5,685 nt of DNA from Oscillospiraceae bacterium (GTDB taxonomy: Bacteria > Bacillota > Clostridia > Oscillospirales > Acutalibacteraceae): contig CACZON010000253.1 of the NCBI GenBank assembly GCA_902782805.1, forward strand, positions 1-5,685. Reading direction: 5' to 3'. Of the stretch, positions 1-5,298 are shown in pieces. The notes under the pieces were generated by a model, which was given only the letters and a program-made list of their open reading frames with translations, was not told the origin of the DNA and ran no database searches. The number at the start of each line of letters is the position of its first letter. Positions within the stretch are counted from its first letter, which is position 1. Made by a program: the position numbers and the translations under genes.

Positions 1-660
1 AATTTCAATACGTTTATTCTCAACCGTGCTGCGGCTTCTCCCGTTCCGGTTATCATCCATCTCGATCACTGCATGTCTTACGAAGGCTGCATCCGCGGTA
101 TCCAGAACGGCTGCGCTTCCGTTATGCTCGACGCTTCCCAGAAGCCGTTTGACGAGAACGCGGCTCTTGTCAAGAAGGTCGTTGAAGCCGGCCACGGCGC
201 AGGCGTCCTCGTAGAAGGCGAAATCGGACACGTTTCCGGCCATCCGAACAGCCAGGGCGTTATCTATACCGAAGTTGACGACGCTGTTCGCTTCGCGGAA
301 GTTACCGGCCTCGATCTCCTCGCTGTTTCGATCGGCACCGTTCACGGCTACTATGCCACCGAGCCGGTTCTGAACTACAAGCGTATCGAAGAGATCCGCG
401 CAGCCGTTGACCTCCCGCTCGTTATGCACGGCGCTTCCGGTCTTACCCCGGATCAGTACCGCGATGCGATCAAAGCCGGTATCAACAAGGTCAACTTCGC
501 GACCTACACCCAGATCGCCGGCGGAAAAGCGATCGTTGAAGAAGTCGAAAAAGGCGGCCGCCAGATGTTCATGAGACTCGTCAACGCCGGCCTCAACGGC
601 GCGAAAGAGTACCTCAAGATGCATATGCAGATCTTCGGCACCCAGAAAGTCGAACTCTGA
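1..660 (+). CDS. Class II ketose-bisphosphate aldolase (fructose- or tagatose-bisphosphate type), 5' end missing
   Basis: Reading frame 1 is open from the first base to the TGA stop, giving the last 219 residues. The family cleaves fructose-1,6- or tagatose-1,6-bisphosphate into dihydroxyacetone phosphate and glyceraldehyde-3-phosphate, using zinc in the cytoplasm. Counting from base 1, the HLDH motif (residues 20-23) supplies the catalytic Asp22 and zinc ligand His23. His115 in TVHG and His143 in MHGAS are the other zinc ligands. The 28-residue gap between the last two equals that in GatY-type enzymes. EGEIG (73-77) and the phosphate-binding stretch around Asn162 and Thr168 (KVNFAT) are also present. 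By family comparison roughly 60 N-terminal residues lie outside the window. Codon choice looks strongly biased, which suggests high expression. The conserved core does not separate fructose from tagatose bisphosphate as substrate, so no symbol is given. A hairpin terminator follows 18 bases after the stop. Confidence 0.93.
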   Translation, partial: NFNTFILNRAAASPVPVIIHLDHCMSYEGCIRGIQNGCASVMLDASQKPFDENAALVKKVVEAGHGAGVLVEGEIGHVSGHPNSQGVIYTEVDDAVRFAEVTGLDLLAVSIGTVHGYYATEPVLNYKRIEEIRAAVDLPLVMHGASGLTPDQYRDAIKAGINKVNFATYTQIAGGKAIVEEVEKGGRQMFMRLVNAGLNGAKEYLKMHMQIFGTQKVEL

Positions 661-678
661 TTTCTCTCACAGCCACAG

Positions 679-710
679 GGAGTCTGCCGGTTTCCGGCAG
701 GCTCCTTTTT
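679..710 (+). terminator. Rho-independent terminator of the aldolase gene
   Basis: A 12-bp stem, GGAGTCTGCCGG paired with CCGGCAGGCTCC (one G-T pair), closes a TTT loop and is followed directly by five T. It begins 18 bases after the aldolase stop codon, so it should end that transcript and separate it from the reductase gene downstream. Confidence 0.9.
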
Positions 711-712
711 CA

Positions 713-729
713 CTCCCGGCCGCGGGGAG
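713..729. repeat. GC-rich imperfect inverted repeat upstream of the reductase promoter
   Basis: CTCCCG (713-718) faces CGGGGAG (723-729), complementary apart from one bulged G, around a four-base centre. It contains the palindrome CCGCGG (720-725) and ends 18 bases before the -35 box of the next promoter. No T-run follows directly, so it is not a convincing second terminator. It may be a regulatory site or simply a short GC-rich coincidence. Confidence 0.3.
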
Positions 730-747
730 GTGAGCGATCTTTTTTGT

Positions 748-776
748 TTGACAAACCGGCACCGGGAGAATATACT
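748..776 (+). promoter_or_regulatory. Sigma-70/SigA-type promoter of the aldo/keto reductase gene
   Basis: There is a perfect -35 box TTGACA (748-753), a 17-base spacer and a -10 box TATACT (771-776, one mismatch to TATAAT). Transcription should start near 783, leaving a leader of about 33 bases. The -35 box sits inside a perfect 11-base inverted repeat, GTTTG-A-CAAAC (746-756), which could be an operator or just an extension of the TTGACA sequence. Confidence 0.85.
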
Positions 777-815
777 GTACTTAGATAATCATGTACGCAG
801 GAAAGGAGCTATTTC

Positions 816-1694
816 ATGAAACTGATCAAACTGAACAACGGCGTTGAGATTCCGGAGATCGGCCTGGGCGTGTTCCAGACGAAAAACGGTGAAGAAACCG
901 TCAATGCGGTAAAATGGGCACTCGAAGCGGGATATACGCACATCGACACCGCAAAAATGTATCAGAACGAGGAATCCGTCGCAGAAGGCATCAAGGCCGC
1001 GGGCGTAAAGAGAGAGGACGTTTTCATCACCTCGAAGATCCTCCCGGCCGACATCATTGCCGGCAAGACCGCGGAAGGCTTCGACGAGACCCTTCAGAAG
1101 CTCGGCACGGACTATGTCGACCTGATGCTCCTGCATTTCCCGATGCTCGACGAAATGAATATCGCCGCGTGGAAAACAATGGAAGCGTATTACAAGGCGG
1201 GCAAGGCGCGCGCGATCGGTATCTCCAACTACGGCAACCGCCAGCTCGACGTTATCCTTAATATGTGCGAAGTTGTTCCGGCTGTCAACCAGATCCATAT
1301 CGATCCGATGAACAACGCTCAGGATCGGATCGAATACAACATGAGCAAGGGCATCTACATGGAAACCCACAGCGGCTTCGGCGGAACCGGAAGGACGCAG
1401 GGCGTGCTCGGCAATCCGACGATCGTCGCGATTGCGGAAAAACTCGGCAAGACTCCGGCCCAGGTTGTTATCCGCTGGAACCTCCAGAGACAATGCATCA
1501 TGCTTCCGAAATCGGTCCATCAGGAAAGAATTATTTCCAACCTCGACGTCTACGATTTCGAACTGAGCAGCGAAGATATGGCGCAGATCGCCGCTCTCAA
1601 TGGTACGGCGAGCACCGGCTTCAATATGGATCCGGAAAAAGCATACGATCTGTTCTCCGGCAGAATCAAATTCACTCCTCCGCCGAAGGACTGA
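816..1694 (+). CDS. Aldo/keto reductase, NADPH-type, 292 residues
   Basis: This is a cytoplasmic single-domain (beta/alpha)8 oxidoreductase that reduces aldehydes or ketones to alcohols; its length is normal for the family. The complete catalytic tetrad is visible as Asp44, Tyr49, Lys74 and His107. GISNY (135-139) and Asn158-Gln159 match the segments that hold the nicotinamide amide. LPKSVHQERIISN (230-242) carries the Lys232, Ser233, Arg238 and Asn242 pattern that binds the adenine ribose phosphate, favouring NADPH. The ATG is supported by AAAGGAG at 802-808, seven bases upstream. Two positions depart from the common pattern: the usual EAW-S/G-P-L-G segment reads ETHSGFG, putting His185 where Trp or Tyr normally stacks on nicotinamide, and the usual ELHP reads HIDP (Asp163). 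The gene has its own promoter and terminator. The 2,5-diketogluconate reductase-like (AKR5) group is the nearest recognisable relative, but the substrate is unknown. Confidence 0.93.
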   Translation: MKLIKLNNGVEIPEIGLGVFQTKNGEETVNAVKWALEAGYTHIDTAKMYQNEESVAEGIKAAGVKREDVFITSKILPADIIAGKTAEGFDETLQKLGTDYVDLMLLHFPMLDEMNIAAWKTMEAYYKAGKARAIGISNYGNRQLDVILNMCEVVPAVNQIHIDPMNNAQDRIEYNMSKGIYMETHSGFGGTGRTQGVLGNPTIVAIAEKLGKTPAQVVIRWNLQRQCIMLPKSVHQERIISNLDVYDFELSSEDMAQIAALNGTASTGFNMDPEKAYDLFSGRIKFTPPPKD

Positions 1695-1726
1695 TCTTAG
1701 AAGGATCAAATTGCAAAAAGCAGTTG

Positions 1727-1763
1727 AAAATCCCGAACCGGGGAATCCGGTTCGGGATTTTTT
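1727..1763 (+). terminator. Rho-independent terminator of the aldo/keto reductase gene
   Basis: A perfect 15-bp stem (left arm 1727-1741, right arm 1747-1761) encloses the loop GGAAT. The stem base is A-rich on the left and T-rich on the right, ending in a six-T run (1758-1763). It lies 32 bases after the stop codon. The A-rich left arm could give weak termination in the reverse direction, but no leftward gene nearby needs it. Confidence 0.93.
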
Positions 1764-1777
1764 CATACCCGATTTCA

Positions 1778-1806
1778 TTGACTTTTCCGCACTGTTCGGG
1801 TATTAT
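1778..1806 (+). promoter_or_regulatory. Sigma-70/SigA-type promoter of the HAD phosphatase gene
   Basis: There is a -35 box TTGACT (1778-1783, five of six), a 17-base spacer and a -10 box TATTAT (1801-1806, five of six). The predicted start near 1813 gives a leader of about 35 bases. The promoter begins 14 bases after the preceding terminator, so the gene is expressed separately from the reductase. Confidence 0.8.
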
Positions 1807-1837
1807 TTTCTTAACACAAAAAAGGAATCGTAGTTTT

Positions 1838-1843
1838 GAGGTG
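1838..1843 (+). promoter_or_regulatory. Ribosome binding site that decides the HAD start
   Basis: GAGGTG pairs with the CACCTC part of the 16S rRNA tail and lies four bases before the ATG at 1848. That matches the usual distance for this register. An in-frame TTG at 1836 would overlap this site and has no Shine-Dalgarno of its own, so the ATG is preferred. Confidence 0.7.
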
Positions 1844-1847
1844 CTTT

Positions 1848-2684
1848 ATGGATATCAGACTGATCGCACTTGATCTTGACGGAACACTGACGGATGACGA
1901 GAAAAAAATCTCGCCGTATACCATTGAAATCCTCCACAAAGCGAGCGATCGCGGCGCGCGGATCGCGCTTGCAAGCGGACGGCCGCTGCTCGGAATTCTC
2001 CCGGTCGCGAAGGAGATCGGGCTCTTTGAGATGGGCGGAATGATCGTTGCGTTCAACGGCGGACATATTTTCGACTGTAAAACGGGAAAAGACGTATACC
2101 GCGCGGTCTTCCCGAAAGAATACATCCGCGAAGTCTGCGATTACGCGAAACAAAACGGAGTTGCGATCATCTCCTACGACAGCGAGCAAATCATTACGGA
2201 AGGTCCGGTCGACGAATGGGTCGGACACGAGGTTTACAATACCGGAGCGAAAGCAAAAATCGTACCGGATCTGCCCGGATATATCGAAGAGATCCGTTAT
2301 CCGATCGTAAAAATGCTGATCTGCGCCGATCCGGACGCGCTGGTGCCGATTGAAAGGGAACTTGCGCAAAAGTATGAGGGGAAACTCGATATCTACCGCG
2401 CGGAGCCGTATTTCCTTGAGGTGATGCCGAAGGGGATCAACAAGGCGGCCGGTTTGCGGATGCTGATGGAATCGATGGGCATCACGCGCGATCAGCTGAT
2501 GGCCTGCGGCGACGCGAACAACGATCTTCCGATGATGCGCGAGGCGCTTTTGAGCGTTGCGGTCGGCAACGCCAGCGACGACGTTAAGAAGCACGCCGCG
2601 TTCGTCTCAAAATCCAACAATGAAGACGGCGTCGCGTACGCAATCAAAAAATTCGTTCTTGACGGCGAAGAGCTTGAGCGATGA
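1848..2684 (+). CDS. Cof-type HAD-superfamily phosphatase, 278 residues
   Basis: This is a magnesium-dependent cytoplasmic hydrolase of the Cof/YidA-like HAD group (C2-type cap), whose members remove phosphate from sugar phosphates, flavin precursors and similar small molecules. All four HAD motifs are intact. Motif I is DLDGTL, with nucleophile Asp9 and acid/base Asp11. Motif II is ASGR (Ser43). Motif III is Lys199 in the KGINKAAGL segment. Motif IV is GDANND (Asp222, Asp226) followed by LPMM. The cap lies between motifs II and III, about residues 85-190, and its length is typical. The ATG start places DLDGTL seven residues after Met1, as is usual; a TTG four codons upstream is the alternative. 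The gene has its own promoter and is convergent with the double-hydrolase gene, sharing a terminator. The substrate cannot be read from the sequence; a broad sugar-phosphatase role is the most likely guess. Confidence 0.92.
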   Translation: MDIRLIALDLDGTLTDDEKKISPYTIEILHKASDRGARIALASGRPLLGILPVAKEIGLFEMGGMIVAFNGGHIFDCKTGKDVYRAVFPKEYIREVCDYAKQNGVAIISYDSEQIITEGPVDEWVGHEVYNTGAKAKIVPDLPGYIEEIRYPIVKMLICADPDALVPIERELAQKYEGKLDIYRAEPYFLEVMPKGINKAAGLRMLMESMGITRDQLMACGDANNDLPMMREALLSVAVGNASDDVKKHAAFVSKSNNEDGVAYAIKKFVLDGEELER

Positions 2685-2724
2685 ACGCTCTGTGCATCTG
2701 CGAAAAACCGTATTTCTCAAAATC

Positions 2725-2754
2725 AAAAAGCCCGCATTATCGCGGGCTTTTTTT
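2725..2754. terminator. Bidirectional intrinsic terminator between convergent genes
   Basis: The stem GCCCGC (2730-2735) pairs with GCGGGC (2742-2747) around ATTATC. Seven T follow on the right, and five A precede on the left, which become a T-run on the minus strand. It lies 40 bases past the HAD stop and 18 bases past the stop of the leftward gene, so it can end both transcripts. Confidence 0.9.
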
Positions 2755-2772
2755 GATTTGTCCTTTCTGTAC

Positions 2773-5103
2773 TCAGTCTTTTGCCGCAAGCGTTCCGTCC
2801 GGATTGCGCGAAAAGCGGGAGAGAAACTCCCACGCGAGAGATGCTGCCTGTGCCGCCGGAAGAAGGGGACAGTTTTCCACACCCACGGTGCGGTACATCA
2901 CACGGCCGCCGCGGTCGGCTGCGTCGCCGATATAATGACGGATCCCGTCGATTTCGCGGATTTGCGTCCGGTCATAGACCATGCCGAGCGTCTGTTCCAC
3001 CGGATCGGCGGATTCCTCCCGGATCCGGTAAACGTGCGCGAGCTTCGCACGGTTCTGCGCAACCATCTGCGCGTAGGCAAGATCTCTGTCCTTTCCGTCG
3101 CCGGTAATCTGATCGAGTTGACCGGGAGCGGGACAGTCGTTGATATCGCGCCAGAAGCGCTGTTCCTCGAAACTCGGCAGCGCCGCGTAATCGGAAACCG
3201 AAACGTTGAGATCATACTTCTCGGGCATCGAAACGTGCGGATCTTCGTTGTAGGGAAGCAGTCCGCATTCCATCGCCATGCCGTGAATATCCACGCGCGG
3301 CATATGCAGCGCCTTCGCGCGCTCGTACTCCTCTAGCACGGTATCTTCGCCGTTATACTGGGCATCCAGAATGCAAACGCCGGCGACAAGGTCGGAAAGC
3401 GCGAGCGAGATGCGTCCGGTGACCGCGCCGGTGTAGGAATGCCCGACAAGGTACATCCTTGTTCTGTCGCATCCGAAGCGGTCTGCCGCTTCAAGCAGGA
3501 TGCTGCGGACGGAATCAACGCTGTTGCTGTCGTCAATGACCAGAACTGCCGCTTTGAGTTCGGACGCTTTGCGGGCAAATCCCCAGGTGTCCGTTTCGGC
3601 AAAGGTGTGGCGACGGTTTTTCAGAAGGCAGAATACCGGCTGTCCGTCCGGATTTTCCGGCAGATAGGCAACCCATTTCCCGAACGGCCCGTCGTGTATG
3701 GACCGGCAGAGTCCCTGTGTTTTCCAGTACCGGGCGAGCAGATCTGTCTGGGAATTTCCGCCGAAAAAGAGATAGGGGCGAAGCTGCGCGATCAGGTTTT
3801 CGCCGTTTCGGCCGGAAACATACGCGTCAAAATCAAAGTCAGGGGAGGCATGATGCATCAGCAGCATCCGTGCAGAGCGGTTCCCGATTTCCGGGAAGCG
3901 CACGTCCCAGAGGTTTTCTGTGAAATCGGTCCGTTCCTCCAATTCAACCGGAGCTCTGCGGGCGGTCGGATCCGGCCATATCGGATCCGGATCGTAAACG
4001 GTGAGATGCGTGAGCGGATCGCGGGAGAAGCTCCGCAGGAACTGCCAGGCGAGTTCGGCGGTGTATGCCGGCGGGAAATGGTTTCCGTGCTCCACGCCGA
4101 TCATACGCATCCTGCAGACGCCGTTTTCATCGTGAACGTCACCGAAATAATGGGGCAGTCCCCCGAGCGCGCGGACGTAGCTGTGCTCGAGCGGGACGCC
4201 GAGCTTCCGCTCGCAGAGGCGCTGTGAGCGCAGGTGCAGATCGCGCATATCGTCCATGGGGAAGAGCTTCAGACGGTTGATCCGGCGCCAGAAGATCTGC
4301 TCCGCGTAGCTTGCGCCGAGCGTAAACGGAGACCGCGTAATGACGGTATCGAACCGCTTTGGCGACATCGGATGTTCCGGAGCGAGGGAAAACGGGAGCA
4401 GACAGCGGGACTGCTTCATGGAATGAACGAAGATTACCGGCATCCCGAGCTCCATGACCCGGGCAATCTGCTCCGGAGAGGAATCCGCGCCGTAATACTG
4501 GGAACCGCAGAGGCAGATTCCGGCTGTGCGTTCCGGAAAATTGACCGCGTGAAGCCCTGCGCAGACCGCCGTGAAGGAATGACCGAACAGGAATACGCGG
4601 GTCGGGTCGACCGGATAACGCGCGATCGCCTTGTCGAGCGTTTCGTTGAAAACGTCGTCCCGACGGCCGTGCTGCGCCGCGATGACAATCAGGCCGTGCT
4701 GCGCCGCGAGATCGGCGAATCCCCAGCGCTCTGTATCGAGAAGATTCCGGTCAAGCTCCCACTGGATGAAGAAGGCGGGATATTTTTTTTCCGCGTTCTC
4801 CGTAAGCCGCGAGTCGCGCGGCACGTAGATGACCCAGTCGTGCGAACGGTCGGCTTCCTTATGGAACGTGCGTATCAGTCCGCGGCTCAGCCAATAGGCG
4901 TCGAGAGCGGGATCCTGCGGATCGCTGAAATTGAGAACGGAAAGCGAATGACGCATCAGTTCGTCGCCGTATTCGCCGGCTAGATACGTTTCGGCGTCGT
5001 AGGAGGAGGATCCGACGGCTTCGAATTCCTCCCGCAGCGTTTTCCCTCTCAGGATGGGTACGGGCTGATTCCAGAGATTGCGGTCCTTATAATCTGTATA
5101 CAT
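2773..5103 (-). CDS. Tandem double alpha/beta hydrolase (esterase-like), 776 residues
   Basis: I do not recognise a named family. The protein is two copies of one alpha/beta-hydrolase unit: residues about 8-363 and 396-768, joined by an Asp/Pro-rich linker (about 370-380). Matching landmarks are NLW (9-11, 397-399), WGFA (127-130, 507-510), the nucleophile elbows GHSFTA (Ser176) and GHSYTG (Ser556), FWR-x-IN (271, 650), HY-x-GD (318, 723) and LAW-x-FL (351, 756). The first unit ends GVEHGNHFPP, offering His342 as catalytic base; the second reads GVENCPLLPA there, so Leu747 replaces it. The second unit may therefore be inactive. No Asp is evident at the usual acid position after strand 6. There is no signal peptide or membrane segment, so it should be cytoplasmic. 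The fold resembles PHB-depolymerase/feruloyl-esterase-like enzymes; ester hydrolysis is an inference. Start: ATG at 5103, with AAAGGAG eight bases upstream. Confidence 0.85.
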   Translation of the reverse strand: MYTDYKDRNLWNQPVPILRGKTLREEFEAVGSSSYDAETYLAGEYGDELMRHSLSVLNFSDPQDPALDAYWLSRGLIRTFHKEADRSHDWVIYVPRDSRLTENAEKKYPAFFIQWELDRNLLDTERWGFADLAAQHGLIVIAAQHGRRDDVFNETLDKAIARYPVDPTRVFLFGHSFTAVCAGLHAVNFPERTAGICLCGSQYYGADSSPEQIARVMELGMPVIFVHSMKQSRCLLPFSLAPEHPMSPKRFDTVITRSPFTLGASYAEQIFWRRINRLKLFPMDDMRDLHLRSQRLCERKLGVPLEHSYVRALGGLPHYFGDVHDENGVCRMRMIGVEHGNHFPPAYTAELAWQFLRSFSRDPLTHLTVYDPDPIWPDPTARRAPVELEERTDFTENLWDVRFPEIGNRSARMLLMHHASPDFDFDAYVSGRNGENLIAQLRPYLFFGGNSQTDLLARYWKTQGLCRSIHDGPFGKWVAYLPENPDGQPVFCLLKNRRHTFAETDTWGFARKASELKAAVLVIDDSNSVDSVRSILLEAADRFGCDRTRMYLVGHSYTGAVTGRISLALSDLVAGVCILDAQYNGEDTVLEEYERAKALHMPRVDIHGMAMECGLLPYNEDPHVSMPEKYDLNVSVSDYAALPSFEEQRFWRDINDCPAPGQLDQITGDGKDRDLAYAQMVAQNRAKLAHVYRIREESADPVEQTLGMVYDRTQIREIDGIRHYIGDAADRGGRVMYRTVGVENCPLLPAAQAASLAWEFLSRFSRNPDGTLAAKD

Positions 5104-5111
5104 ACGGTGTG

Positions 5112-5118
5112 CTCCTTT
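5112..5118 (-). promoter_or_regulatory. Ribosome binding site that decides the double-hydrolase start
   Basis: On the minus strand this reads AAAGGAG, eight bases before the ATG at 5103-5101. The frame is open further upstream to a TTG at 5160, but that codon has no comparable site and lies ahead of the predicted transcription start, so it is rejected as the start. Confidence 0.8.
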
Positions 5119-5140
5119 GTCGTGACGAGTCTTCGTTCGA

Positions 5141-5153
5141 AAACGGTTCGTTT
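5141..5153. promoter_or_regulatory. Candidate operator: AAACG-gtt-CGTTT inverted repeat
   Basis: This is a perfect inverted repeat with 5-bp arms and a 3-bp centre, within the A/T-flanked GAAAACGGTTCGTTTC (5139-5154). It sits at the predicted transcription start of the leftward gene and before its ribosome site, where a repressor would block transcription. The central CG flanked by AAA and TTT is loosely like LacI/CcpA-family sites, but the match is partial. The regulator is not in the window. Confidence 0.4.
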
Positions 5154-5160
5154 CAATCAA

Positions 5161-5189
5161 AGTTTATCATAGCCAAAACGGAAAAGCAA
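5161..5189 (-). promoter_or_regulatory. Candidate extended -10 promoter of the double-hydrolase gene
   Basis: Read on the minus strand: TTGCTT (5189-5184), a 17-base spacer ending in TGA, then TAAACT (5166-5161). The TG one base before the -10 box makes an extended -10, which would compensate for the weak -35 (three of six). The predicted start is near 5154. A TATGAT reading three bases earlier is possible but lacks a spaced -35. Confidence 0.5.
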
Positions 5190-5211
5190 CACTGGCGCGT
5201 GCGCAGACGGA

Positions 5212-5240
5212 TTGACAAATCCGCACAGGCGTGATACGGT
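5212..5240 (+). promoter_or_regulatory. Extended -10 promoter of the rightward hydrolase gene
   Basis: There is a perfect -35 TTGACA (5212-5217), a 17-base spacer and a -10 TACGGT (5235-5240). TG at 5232-5233 gives an extended -10 that would support the weak hexamer. The start should be near 5247, about 50 bases before the ATG. It points away from the leftward promoter, about 20 bp apart. Confidence 0.7.
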
Positions 5241-5286
5241 ACGAATAGTGAAAGAACGACAGTTCGCGCAGTATTTTCGAGAAAGC

Positions 5287-5290
5287 GAGG
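5287..5290 (+). promoter_or_regulatory. Ribosome binding site that decides the rightward hydrolase start
   Basis: GAGG lies eight bases before the ATG at 5299 but only two bases before the in-frame ATG at 5293. The spacing favours 5299; the difference is two residues (Met-Ile). Confidence 0.6.
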
Positions 5291-5298
5291 CAATGATC

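Noticed and set aside
789..1778. Long minus-strand open frame opposite the aldo/keto reductase gene
   Set aside because: The plus-strand protein has an intact catalytic tetrad, promoter, Shine-Dalgarno and terminator. The antisense translation shows no family motif, and long antisense frames are expected with this codon bias.
1803..2594. Long minus-strand open frame opposite the HAD phosphatase gene
   Set aside because: It is antisense to a gene with all four HAD motifs; it has no recognisable domain and no convincing start signal.
3965..3995. Repeated GGATCCG motifs as a possible DNA repeat element
   Set aside because: They fall in frame within the Asp/Pro-rich linker (DPDP..PDP) between the two hydrolase copies, so repeated Asp-Pro codons explain them.
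3439..4983. Two consecutive plus-strand open frames (3439-4227 and 4234-4983) inside the double-hydrolase gene
   Set aside because: They are antisense to a protein with repeated conserved hydrolase motifs. Their translations look like complement artefacts rich in Arg, Glu and Gly, with no promoter or ribosome site.
5104..5160. N-terminal extension of the double hydrolase to a TTG at 5160
   Set aside because: The ATG at 5103 has AAAGGAG at ideal spacing; the TTG has none and lies upstream of the predicted transcription start. The extra 19 residues match nothing in the second copy.
5191..5206. GCGC-gt-GCGC inverted repeat near the divergent promoters
   Set aside because: The arms are only four bases of alternating G and C and do not extend; this is expected by chance in GC-rich sequence.
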